Virus record (IMG/VR): IMGVR_UViG_3300050030_000049
Location: 1-36,217 of that record
Strand: one strand, 5' to 3'
Origin: a virus
DNA length: 36,217 nt
Positions 7,435 through 13,890 of the stretch are shown here, piece by piece (position 1 is the stretch's first letter; each line of letters starts with the position of its first letter). A program made the position numbers and the translations under genes. The notes beneath the pieces are model-generated. The model was not told the DNA's origin, made no database searches, and worked only from the letters and a program-made list of their open reading frames with translations.

Positions 7435-7466
7435 TTTGCATATAAGAAAAATAGTCCGTATCTTGC
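7435..7466 (+). promoter_or_regulatory. Bacteroidetes-type promoter for the replication unit
   Basis: TTTG at 7435-7438, a 20-base spacer, then TATCTTGC at 7459-7466, one step from the TAnnTTTG consensus. It points to the ATG at 7489 and is divergent from the promoter at 7383-7414; the 20 bases between the two TTTG elements could hold a shared operator. Confidence 0.75.
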
Positions 7467-7488
7467 ACGAAATTTAAAACTTGAAATT

Positions 7489-8115
7489 ATGTTAAAACCA
7501 AATTATTTTCAGATTAGTATCTCACACTATAATAGTGTAGAGGCACTTTCGGTACGACAGAAGTACCAATGGGCAGGTTATGGATTATACTTAGCCATCA
7601 TGCAAATACTTGCCAATGCACCGGATAGAATTCTTCCGTTAAGCAAACTGAGTCAGTTAGCATACGAGTTACGTATCAGTGAGGAAGTGCTTACTGACAT
7701 AGTAAGGAGTTATTTTGAAATTGTTGATGATTATTTCTACTCACAAGAGTTGGAAAATGGTGTCAGTGCCTATATTAAGAAAGTATCTACACTTAATCCA
7801 AGTAATGGTGGTAAGGCAAGTGCAGCAAGTATGACTGCGGAAGAACGTATTGAACGTAGTAAGAAAGCACTTGCTGCTAAAGCAAGCAAACGACTTGCTA
7901 AGAGTATTGTACCGGATAGTAACGGATTGGATAGTAGTGTAGAGAAAAGTATCGTAGTGGACAGTATAGTAAAGGATAGTATAGTACCGAGTCAGCAAGC
8001 AGACTCTAACAGTATCAGTAAGCAAGTGCTCACTGTGCCAGCAAGCAACTTGCAAAAACAACTAACTGATTCAGCAAGCAAAGATTTTAATTCTGATGTT
8101 ATTGAATTTGATTAA
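7489..8115 (+). CDS. DUF4373-like phage replication-associated protein
   Basis: 208 residues. Residues 1-95 (FQISISHYNSVEALSVRQKYQWAGYGLY... IMQILANAPD... LPLSKLSQLAYELRISEEVL) resemble the DUF4373/Lin1244-like N-terminal domain, a winged-helix fold found in phage replication and initiator proteins. The C-terminal half is low complexity: an alanine/lysine-rich helix, then pentapeptide repeats of the type SIVxD (about residues 139-168), then a Ser/Gln-rich tail. The repeats coincide with six 15-bp DNA units that could serve as iterons. First gene after a host-type promoter, so early. Replication initiation is inferred. Confidence 0.7.
   Translation: MLKPNYFQISISHYNSVEALSVRQKYQWAGYGLYLAIMQILANAPDRILPLSKLSQLAYELRISEEVLTDIVRSYFEIVDDYFYSQELENGVSAYIKKVSTLNPSNGGKASAASMTAEERIERSKKALAAKASKRLAKSIVPDSNGLDSSVEKSIVVDSIVKDSIVPSQQADSNSISKQVLTVPASNLQKQLTDSASKDFNSDVIEFD
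7903..7992 (+). repeat. Six degenerate 15-bp tandem units (possible iterons) in the DUF4373-like gene
   Basis: Units start at 7903, 7918, 7933, 7948, 7963 and 7978. Each begins AGTA, and most end in GGAT or a close variant. They encode the SIVxD pentapeptide repeats. Iterons inside an initiator gene are known from lambdoid phages, so an origin is possible. Confidence 0.6.
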
Positions 8116-8125
8116 TCCAATTCCA

Positions 8126-8560
8126 ATGGTTATAATTGAAATTATCAATCTCAATGAAAAAGAAGTTTATGATTATGGTATGACACCAAGTCAGTGTAAC
8201 TTCTTAGAATTGCTTTGTAAGAAGAATGGTTATGCAAGTGCATTCAATAGGTATGTACTTATGGATGGTTATGAAAAGTCTTGTTATCATCTTACCAAGT
8301 CAATGGCAAGGATGTGGATAGATGCATTGGTTGAGAAGAAAGAATTTAAACTCGTTACACCTAATACTCCAAATAAGATTAAAGTACCAATCTTAACTCC
8401 AATTGATAATCCGTACTTCCAATGGACAGGTGAAGTTTTTATAGGTGTTGATTTAGCAGAAATGGAATCCAAGATGATTGACCCGGATGTCGTAGAAGTA
8501 TCGGACATTATGAAACAAGTAATAGCAATGAGAAAATCTAATATAACATTCAATGAATAA
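8126..8560 (+). CDS. Hypothetical early protein (144 residues)
   Basis: Start taken at ATG 8126 (MVIIEIINLNEKEVYDYG), which leaves a 10-base gap after the previous stop; the track start at 8096 would force an overlap. The protein is alpha/beta, with a helical middle (LTKSMARMWIDALVEKKEF) that looks like a winged-helix element followed by beta-rich residues. No family is recognised. The position between the replication-type gene and a small basic gene suggests an early role. Confidence 0.65.
   Translation: MVIIEIINLNEKEVYDYGMTPSQCNFLELLCKKNGYASAFNRYVLMDGYEKSCYHLTKSMARMWIDALVEKKEFKLVTPNTPNKIKVPILTPIDNPYFQWTGEVFIGVDLAEMESKMIDPDVVEVSDIMKQVIAMRKSNITFNE
8538..8548 (-). promoter_or_regulatory. Minus-strand copy of the late motif core
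   Basis: On the minus strand this reads TGTTATATTAG, lacking only the first G of the 12-base core. It is within the 3' end of the upstream gene and would point antisense into early genes. It may be chance or a weak antisense promoter. Confidence 0.3.
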
Positions 8561-8825
8561 ACAATTAAAGAAAGCCGTTAAGAAATACGGTAAGATGTGT
8601 GATGTATTCACAAACCCAAAGCATGAAGAACGTAAAGCCGAGAGATTGAAATGGAAAGACAAGGATTTAGATGCTGACCCAAAACCAATTGGTGTTAAAG
8701 CACTCCAAGCAGAGGTAAAAAAGTATGCTGATTTGTCAAGTCCATTCAAGTTGAAAAATGACCGTGCAACTCCAAGTTATTATGCTAATGATAAACCAAT
8801 ACCAAGATTTGAAAAAAATAATTGA
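8553..8825 (+). CDS. Small basic hypothetical protein (90 residues)
   Basis: Lys-rich throughout (MNKQLKKAVKKYGKMCDV, KHEERKAERLKWKDKD), with a Pro- and Tyr-containing C-terminus. No membrane segment or recognised family. It overlaps the previous gene by 8 bases (ATGAATAA), a coupling arrangement seen repeatedly in this genome. The charge suggests nucleic acid binding, but nothing diagnostic is present. Confidence 0.6.
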   Translation: MNKQLKKAVKKYGKMCDVFTNPKHEERKAERLKWKDKDLDADPKPIGVKALQAEVKKYADLSSPFKLKNDRATPSYYANDKPIPRFEKNN

Positions 8826-8865
8826 TGTTTTATGTAACATTATCCAATCTCAAACGTATAATGTG

Positions 8866-9058
8866 TATAATCTCCGGTAAAATTGAGTTGAGTAATCCTC
8901 AAGTGGTGTGACAAGCATCATCCAACTGGGAGTAGTTTTGAAAGGTAGGACATGGCAAGTATACATTGCAGAGTTGTCTGAGAGATAGAAAGTGCAACTC
9001 CAACCACACCGGAGATTTCCTTTAAAGCCAATGCCACCATACATTGGCTTTATTTTTT
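8866..9058 (+). ncRNA. Candidate structured RNA in the intergenic region, ended by a terminator
   Basis: No plus-strand gene occupies 8826-9091. AATCTCCGGT (8869-8878) is perfectly complementary to ACCGGAGATT (9008-9017), closing about 150 nt. Inside it GGTGTG (8905-8910) pairs with CACACC (9005-9010), either stacking on a 7-bp form of the first helix or competing with its last 3 pairs. Local hairpins are possible at 8888-8902 (TTGAG/CTCAA), 8953-8970 (bulged) and 8971-9000 (GAGTTG/CAACTC). A Rho-independent terminator follows directly. No known riboswitch class is recognised, and no clear promoter precedes it, so it may be the 3' part of the upstream mRNA or an independent RNA. Confidence 0.55.
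9023..9058 (+). terminator. Rho-independent terminator
   Basis: Perfect 11-bp stem TAAAGCCAATG/CATTGGCTTTA (9023-9033 and 9042-9052), an 8-base loop, then six T. It separates the replication unit and structured RNA from the next promoter, which starts two bases later. Confidence 0.9.
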
Positions 9059-9059
9059 C

Positions 9060-9090
9060 TTGACATTCTCATTCCAATTGACTATCTTTG
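9060..9090 (+). promoter_or_regulatory. Bacteroidetes-type promoter for the second early unit
   Basis: TTG at 9060-9062, 20 bases, then TATCTTTG at 9083-9090, a perfect -7 element. Start codons lie at 9092 and 9095, so the transcript would begin at or next to the ATG and be leaderless. Confidence 0.8.
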
Positions 9091-9091
9091 C

Positions 9092-9445
9092 ATGATGAAA
9101 CCACAATCAGCCAAAGCCAAAGGTCGTTTACTCCAACAACGAATCCGTGACATGATTCTTCAAGAATTTCCGGAGTTACAAGAAGATGATGTTACATCAA
9201 GGTCAATGGGAGCAGCAGGTGTAGATGTACTACTAAGTCCAAAAGCACAAAAAGTATTTCCATTTTCAATTGAAGCAAAAAACCAACAAGCATTGAATGT
9301 CTGGTCAGCCATGAAACAGGCAGAAAGCAATGCAAAAAATAATATACCTCTCTTGGTATTTCATCGTAATCATTCAAGTATTTATGCATGTCTACCAATT
9401 GAGGACTTGTTTAAAATACTCAAGAATGAAACTAAAACTACGTAG
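9092..9445 (+). CDS. Putative PD-(D/E)XK endonuclease (Holliday junction resolvase-like)
   Basis: 117 residues. The core is GAAGVDVLLSPKA... FPFSIEAKNQ: an Asp in VDV, then Glu-x-Lys in the next strand (EAK), the catalytic D-ExK pattern of this nuclease superfamily. LLVFHRNHSSIYACLPIEDL supplies the following strands. Phage proteins of this type are annotated as PDDEXK endonucleases or resolvases and act on recombination or packaging intermediates. The start is 9092 or 9095 because the promoter -7 element ends at 9090; the upstream ATG at 9044 lies in the terminator. It overlaps the next gene by 20 bases. Confidence 0.8.
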   Translation: MMKPQSAKAKGRLLQQRIRDMILQEFPELQEDDVTSRSMGAAGVDVLLSPKAQKVFPFSIEAKNQQALNVWSAMKQAESNAKNNIPLLVFHRNHSSIYACLPIEDLFKILKNETKTT

Positions 9446-9824
9446 GGTTTATCGTGGTCCAACTTATACAATCGGACACCTTTACATCAATGACAAATAC
9501 TTCTGTGACACCTTAGAGGATACTTGCAGAATTGTATCTGGTGATTGCTCACAGAAGATTTATGCCCGTACAGCCATTCCGGAAGGCTTGTACAAGGTAG
9601 AAATACTTTGGTGGGATAAACACCAAGACTATTATCCACACATCATCAACGTGCCTTGCTTTGAAGGAATTCTTATTCATGGTGGGATTGATGAAAATGA
9701 CACAGAAGGCTGTGTACTTCTTGGAGAAAATAAAACCAAAGGACACCTAACCAATTGCTTGACGTATGTACGACAATTGGTTATTTTGTTAAAAGGACAG
9801 CAAGCAACAATCGAAATACTATGA
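9426..9824 (+). CDS. DUF5675 family protein, possible wall-active enzyme
   Basis: 132 residues from ATG 9426. It matches the recalled pattern of DUF5675: an N-terminal strand pair, CDTLEDTCR, then TAIPEGLYKVEI, PHIINVPCFEGILIHGG and NDTEGCVLLG. The His (about 85) followed some ten residues later by T-x-G-C (Cys about 96) resembles the HG...SxGC active site of L,D-transpeptidase (YkuD) folds. That suggests action on peptidoglycan, which would make this the missing lysin partner of the holin candidate. The longer ORF start at 9330 is rejected because it overlaps the nuclease gene. Family call fair; enzymatic role is inference. Confidence 0.7.
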   Translation: MKLKLRRVYRGPTYTIGHLYINDKYFCDTLEDTCRIVSGDCSQKIYARTAIPEGLYKVEILWWDKHQDYYPHIINVPCFEGILIHGGIDENDTEGCVLLGENKTKGHLTNCLTYVRQLVILLKGQQATIEIL

Positions 9825-10135
9825 TACTAATGTTACTTCAATTAATAGGTGCAGCAGTATTGGCATGTTTCATAGCATACCAAAGTACTGTTGTGCAAAA
9901 AATAAAAACACTATGCGGTCTTGGAGAATTACAACATCCAAGACAGTGGAAATGGTGGGTAATGCCAATCGTATTGCTTTGGGATGAATTACGGGAATTA
10001 CTTAATTGTCCGTATTGTTTGAGTTTTTGGCTCGGTTTTGTAGTTGCATTGCAATACTATACTTTGGGACAGGCAGTATTTATAGCACCATTGGCAATAG
10101 TATTTGTGGAACTCTATAGAAAATTAACTTTATAA
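9821..10135 (+). CDS. DUF1360-like membrane protein
   Basis: 104 residues starting at the ATGA overlap with the previous gene. N-terminal hydrophobic segment (MLLQLIGAAVLACFIAYQ), a Trp-rich middle (WKWWVMPIVLLWDEL), then LNCPYCLSFWLGFVVAL and a final hydrophobic segment. The CPYC...FWLG signature is characteristic of DUF1360-type integral membrane proteins. Role unknown; location after the wall-enzyme candidate allows a link to lysis or superinfection exclusion, but the sequence does not show it. Confidence 0.65.
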   Translation: MILMLLQLIGAAVLACFIAYQSTVVQKIKTLCGLGELQHPRQWKWWVMPIVLLWDELRELLNCPYCLSFWLGFVVALQYYTLGQAVFIAPLAIVFVELYRKLTL

Positions 10136-10945
10136 ATGACTGGTGATACTAAAGTACTTGAATTTAATCAATTTTTTGTCGGCAATTATAAACACCTACT
10201 TGGCTTTGTCAATCTATTCCGAAAGGAAGAATACGCAGAGGACATTCTTCATGATGTCTTTATCAAGTGCTACAAAGCCATTAGTTTTAGTGGATACTCA
10301 GGCAATAGTTATCTAAGTTACACCAAGAGAGCAATAGGTAACACAAGGACCAATCATTTTCGTAATGCCAAGAATAGCGTTGATTTACTATCTCCGGTTG
10401 ATTATCTTCCGGCAGAATTTAATGACACCTATGAAAGTGAAGCAGAGTTAAAACTTCTGCAACAACAGCAAGATGAATTGTTGGAAGTAGATAGGCAGAA
10501 TGATGTAAACTTCAAACATACTATGGCATTCGAGTACGTGGATAAGTACTTCTCAGAGAAAGACCGGATGGTATTCAAGACTTATTATGTGTTGAAGCAC
10601 AAACATCTTAATTATAAACAACTGTCGATTGCAACATCAATGAGCCAATCAACAGTCTCAAACATAATCAAAAACATTAAGAAAGAATTGAGAATCAATC
10701 TTGAGTGTTATATTAGTACTAACATGAATCTTATGGAATTAACGGAGAAAGTACAGAAAGTCGAAGCATTACTGCAAAAAGACCTACGACATAACTTAGG
10801 TGAATATAAAGCATGGTATTTACAAGTCTTTGGTAAATCGTGGTCAGGATGCGGGTGCAACTTGAATCAAATCCGTGAAAGTCTCAAGGCATGGCATGCG
10901 AAAAATCGGGCAATCTTAGCAGAACAATCAAAAATTATACAATAA
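10136..10945 (+). CDS. Phage-encoded sigma-70 family (ECF-like) sigma factor
   Basis: 269 residues. Region 2 spans about residues 8-78: EEYAEDILHDVFIKCYKAIS is the conserved core-binding helix, and SYTKRAIGNTRTNHFRNAK the -10-recognition helix. Region 4 spans about 138-188, with helix-turn-helix YKQLSIATSMSQSTVSNIIK for the -35. The domain order is that of ECF sigma factors. It differs from them in a C-terminal extension of about 75 residues starting at an internal Met (197). A perfect late-motif copy lies in the coding sequence just after region 4. It sits in an early unit and is the obvious candidate to drive the GTGTTATATTAG promoters of the virion genes. Confidence 0.88.
   Translation: MTGDTKVLEFNQFFVGNYKHLLGFVNLFRKEEYAEDILHDVFIKCYKAISFSGYSGNSYLSYTKRAIGNTRTNHFRNAKNSVDLLSPVDYLPAEFNDTYESEAELKLLQQQQDELLEVDRQNDVNFKHTMAFEYVDKYFSEKDRMVFKTYYVLKHKHLNYKQLSIATSMSQSTVSNIIKNIKKELRINLECYISTNMNLMELTEKVQKVEALLQKDLRHNLGEYKAWYLQVFGKSWSGCGCNLNQIRESLKAWHAKNRAILAEQSKIIQ
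10705..10718 (+). promoter_or_regulatory. Late-promoter-like motif inside the sigma factor gene
   Basis: Perfect GTGTTATATTAGTA, five bases before an in-frame ATG (10724) that would give a separate 73-residue protein covering the sigma C-terminal extension. It encodes Glu-Cys-Tyr-Ile-Ser-Thr of the full-length protein. It could drive the downstream genes (small ORFs, terminase) late in infection. Confidence 0.65.
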
Positions 10946-10950
10946 ATCCA

Positions 10951-11430
10951 ATGACAAGACAAGAATTACATCAGATTAAAGAAATCTACGACATGCTTGA
11001 GAAAGGTTTGACACATCCTCTCAAAGCAACAGCAGCCTTTGCAATTATACAACCCGGTGCATCAGCAGATACACCAATGAGAGTTAAGCATAATGCAATC
11101 CAACGTTTCATGATGCTCAGTTATCGTGACGAGTATGATGCAATGACAAGACAAGAGAAAGTCGATGCAATACTACCACCACTGGAAGATAGTATTGGTA
11201 CAATTGAAAACCTTAAACAACAAAGTCACAAGGAAAGTGCTAATGATGACTTGGCTACTCGTGACCATGATGACATCAAGAATTTCTTAACCAAGTCGGA
11301 GAAAGATAATCTTGCAAGTGATGACAGTGGTACAACTTTAATAATTGACAAAGATGGTCAAAAGAAAAGGACAAGAAGTCCCAACGGTACACATAAAGCA
11401 CGGACGAAAGTCGTTATCGAAAAAAGATAA
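10951..11430 (+). CDS. Hypothetical protein with helical core and basic tail
   Basis: 159 residues from ATG 10951 (MTRQELHQIKEIYDMLEKG), five bases after the sigma stop. The first 75 residues are helical; the middle is acidic and Ser/Asp-rich; the C-terminus is strongly basic (KKRTRSPNGTHKARTK). The alternative ORF start at 10891 would overlap the sigma gene by 55 bases and is not used. No family recognised. Position just before the terminase genes allows a packaging or scaffolding role, without direct evidence. Confidence 0.65.
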   Translation: MTRQELHQIKEIYDMLEKGLTHPLKATAAFAIIQPGASADTPMRVKHNAIQRFMMLSYRDEYDAMTRQEKVDAILPPLEDSIGTIENLKQQSHKESANDDLATRDHDDIKNFLTKSEKDNLASDDSGTTLIIDKDGQKKRTRSPNGTHKARTKVVIEKR

Positions 11431-11578
11431 ACTGCGGGACTTGCAGAAACGTGTTAAACACCTTGAATACGACATTATCGACATTAGGTTGAAACTTAAA
11501 CCAATCCAAGAGCCAAAGCAGATTGGTTTTATTCAGCATGTGAATCTGCATAGTGAAAATGAATACGACAATGAATAA
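11345..11578 (+). CDS. Small basic coiled-coil protein
   Basis: 77 residues in a different frame from the previous gene, overlapping it by 86 bases, then alone for about 140 bases. DKLRDLQKRVKHLEYDIIDI has a heptad-like pattern. The start is uncertain: ATG at 11345 or 11354, or a TTG near 11440. It is accepted because it fills a gap and ends with an 8-base ATGAATAA overlap with the next gene. No family known. Confidence 0.5.
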   Translation: MTKMVKRKGQEVPTVHIKHGRKSLSKKDKLRDLQKRVKHLEYDIIDIRLKLKPIQEPKQIGFIQHVNLHSENEYDNE

Positions 11579-12017
11579 GAAAAATCAATTGGTAAAAAAG
11601 CCGGTAAGTGTATTGGTAAGCAAACAACGTGTGGTTGAAGTTGCTGCAATGTTATTAAATTTTAAAAGTCGCAGGTATATTATTGATGAACTCACAAGTA
11701 AGTATGGCATTGCACAAAGAAGTTGTGATGCAATAATTACTCGTGCTTACCAATACATCAAAGACAACTATAAAACAGACCGGGAATCTGTCATCATTAC
11801 TCACCTGGAATTCTACTATGACCTGGCTCAAGAATGGAAGACCGTAGACCCACGAGCATCGTTAAAAGCATTAGAACAAATAGAGAAATTACTGAAACTG
11901 CACCAAGACGTACCACTTATTCAACAAAATACTTTAAACTTGAATTTCGAAAAGATTAGTACTGAGGAACTTCTGAAGGCAATTGACAATATAAAGCAAG
12001 GTAAAAAGGATGCGTAA
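11571..12017 (+). CDS. Terminase small subunit-like protein
   Basis: 148 residues from ATG 11571. An N-terminal helix-turn-helix region (VEVAAMLLNFKSRRYIIDEL, SKYGIAQRSCDAIITRAYQY) is followed by a long helical section and a C-terminal oligomerisation-like helix. This layout is typical of TerS proteins, which recognise phage DNA and hand it to TerL. It lies two genes before terL. The start at 11571 gives an ATGAATAA overlap with the previous gene; GTG 11553 and ATG 11559 are alternatives. The TerS call comes from layout and position. Confidence 0.65.
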   Translation: MNKKNQLVKKPVSVLVSKQRVVEVAAMLLNFKSRRYIIDELTSKYGIAQRSCDAIITRAYQYIKDNYKTDRESVIITHLEFYYDLAQEWKTVDPRASLKALEQIEKLLKLHQDVPLIQQNTLNLNFEKISTEELLKAIDNIKQGKKDA

Positions 12018-12465
12018 TCTAACGGATTATAACGACCAGTGGTGGATTGACAATGGTTTTCTTACGAAGAAATGGGATACTCAGAGTTATTATTGGATAA
12101 TAGCAATGACACCAAAACTCCGGGCAGTTGTTGACACAATCTTTCGTGAACGTGGTGTAAAAGAAATTATAACAATTTCTGACATTATGGACAAGATAGA
12201 AAATTTTGACATTGATGAAATAATCGCAACTGAAAAAAAGTTGAAAGCCAAAGCACAACATCGTAAAGAAATTATAAGGGACTTAGATGATACGCCAACT
12301 CTGCCAATTAAGAGAGTCAATCGTAATCGTAAGACTGAGTATGATAAAGTCCGTAAACTACGTCCGGAAGGTTATTTAACTGTAAAGGAACGCAAGGTAA
12401 TCGAAGATAAGAAGAGAGAAGAAAAAAGACTGAGGAAATTAAATGCAAATAACGGAATTAAATGA
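12010..12465 (+). CDS. Hypothetical protein between terminase genes
   Basis: 151 residues. Trp-rich N-terminus (TDYNDQWWIDNGFLTKKWD), a helical middle (IMDKIENFDIDEIIATEKKL) and a very basic, charged C-terminal helix (VKERKVIEDKKREEKRLRKL). It overlaps TerS by 8 bases (ATGCGTAA) and terL by 23. No family recognised; it could be a second packaging component. Coding is supported by tight coupling on both sides. Confidence 0.65.
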   Translation: MRNLTDYNDQWWIDNGFLTKKWDTQSYYWIIAMTPKLRAVVDTIFRERGVKEIITISDIMDKIENFDIDEIIATEKKLKAKAQHRKEIIRDLDDTPTLPIKRVNRNRKTEYDKVRKLRPEGYLTVKERKVIEDKKREEKRLRKLNANNGIK

Positions 12466-13888
12466 GAAACAATTATTGGTTACGTTGGAAGCCGAACTCG
12501 GTAAGAGAAGTCTTTATGAGTTTTTTAAAATGGCTACGGGTATTCTTTATCCTTCTGTTAAGTGGGATTATAATTGGCATTTTCAGTATATTGCTGGTCT
12601 TCTGCAGGCAGAAGTGCAGAGAATCATTGACGGACAACCAAAAGACCGGGACTTCATTATAAACCTGCCTTTCAGAAGTGGTAAGTCAATTTTGATTTCA
12701 ATTATATTTCCGGTTTGGATTCACATTAAACAAGCATCGTTATCAATTATTTCAGTGAGTGCAACTGATGCACTTGCAACTAAATTCACACACCAATCCA
12801 AGATACTTATTGAATCTGAATGGTTTCAGCAACGTTGGGGTAACTTGTTTCAGATACGATTTGACCAACATGCCAAAGGAAACTACATGAATAACTCCGG
12901 TGGTCGTAGAGAAAGTTTCGGGATAAATTCGGGAATTATAGGGTCAGGAAGTGACATAATGTTACTCGATGACATACAAAGTCCAGACAATGTGTCAGCA
13001 ATTGGCTTGAAGAATACTATTGAAAGTTTTACTGATGTATTGTATTCACGATTAAATAACCCCGATGTCAGTATAAGAATCTGTTTGCAACAAAGAGTCC
13101 ATGAAAACGACATCAGTGGTTATTTGATGCGTACTAATCCACTAAAGTATTATCATATATGCATACCTGCAATACTCTCACAAGACTTGCATCCATCAGA
13201 CTTGGCAATTCATTATATTGACAAACTCTTTTGGCAAAGTCGTTTCAGTCAAAAGGTCATGGAAGATTTTCGCACGACTATGCGACCAGCACCTTATGCC
13301 GGGCAGCTGCTACAAAGACCTGTACCAGAGGAAGGTGACATGATTCGCAGAAGTTGGTTTACTTATATGAAACTCTCAGAAGTACTGCCTTTAAATCTTC
13401 AATGGCAACTGGTACTTGATAGTGCTTTTACGAAGAAGACCACTAATGACCCATCAGGCTGGCTTATAGTTGCCAAGCATGGCAATAATTTAATCATTCG
13501 ACATGCAGGTAGAGGTTGGTTGGAATTTAATGATTTGATTGAGAAAATAAAAGAATTACGACAGCAATTTGGTTGGCAGAAGGTGTGGGTAGAAATGAAG
13601 GCTTCAGGACCTTCGATTACTCAAGAGTTGAAACGACTGACAAATTATAGTGTAATGGAATTACATCCAAAGTCCAAGGACAAAATTGAGAGGGTTAAGT
13701 CTGCACAGCCTTCATTGTCAGCCAAACGTGTTATATTAGTACAAGACGATTCGGGGTGGCAGGAAATGCTACTTAGTGAATGTGCAAGTTTTCCTTTCAG
13801 TGTACATGATGATTTAGTGGATTGTTTGAGTTATTCAGTAATGCAATTCTTAAACCAAGCAGGCACAACAGTATTTAAATCTTTTTAA
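12443..13888 (+). CDS. terL: Terminase large subunit (TerL)
   Basis: 481 residues. ATPase: Walker A-type LPFRSGKS at 75-82, Walker B IMLLDD at 172-177, coupling region around LQQRVHENDISG. RNase H-like nuclease: LVLDSAF with Asp 326, WVEMKASG with Glu 384, and HDDLVDCLSYS with Asp 456, 457 and 460. It cuts concatemers and pumps DNA through the portal. Full length, no damage. A perfect late-motif copy lies inside its 3' end at 13728. Confidence 0.95.
   Translation: MQITELNEKQLLVTLEAELGKRSLYEFFKMATGILYPSVKWDYNWHFQYIAGLLQAEVQRIIDGQPKDRDFIINLPFRSGKSILISIIFPVWIHIKQASLSIISVSATDALATKFTHQSKILIESEWFQQRWGNLFQIRFDQHAKGNYMNNSGGRRESFGINSGIIGSGSDIMLLDDIQSPDNVSAIGLKNTIESFTDVLYSRLNNPDVSIRICLQQRVHENDISGYLMRTNPLKYYHICIPAILSQDLHPSDLAIHYIDKLFWQSRFSQKVMEDFRTTMRPAPYAGQLLQRPVPEEGDMIRRSWFTYMKLSEVLPLNLQWQLVLDSAFTKKTTNDPSGWLIVAKHGNNLIIRHAGRGWLEFNDLIEKIKELRQQFGWQKVWVEMKASGPSITQELKRLTNYSVMELHPKSKDKIERVKSAQPSLSAKRVILVQDDSGWQEMLLSECASFPFSVHDDLVDCLSYSVMQFLNQAGTTVFKSF
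13728..13741 (+). promoter_or_regulatory. Late-promoter-like motif inside the 3' end of terL
   Basis: Perfect GTGTTATATTAGTA within the TerL reading frame, 150 bases before the ATG at 13891. It could start a transcript for the membrane protein and chaperone-like genes downstream, separating them from the early terminase transcript. Confidence 0.6.
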
Positions 13889-13890
13889 TT

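Noticed and set aside
7741-8061. 106-codon minus-strand ORF opposite the DUF4373-like gene
   Set aside because: The Thr/Tyr/Leu-rich sequence results from the 15-bp repeats read backwards.
8857-8871. Two TATAAT-like boxes just upstream of the structured RNA
   Set aside because: There is no -35 partner at proper spacing, and Bacteroidetes promoters use TAnnTTTG, so a promoter call is not supported.
8850-9044. 64-codon minus-strand ORF over the structured region
   Set aside because: Its composition looks random, it has no neighbour in the same operon, and the region is better explained by paired RNA and a terminator.
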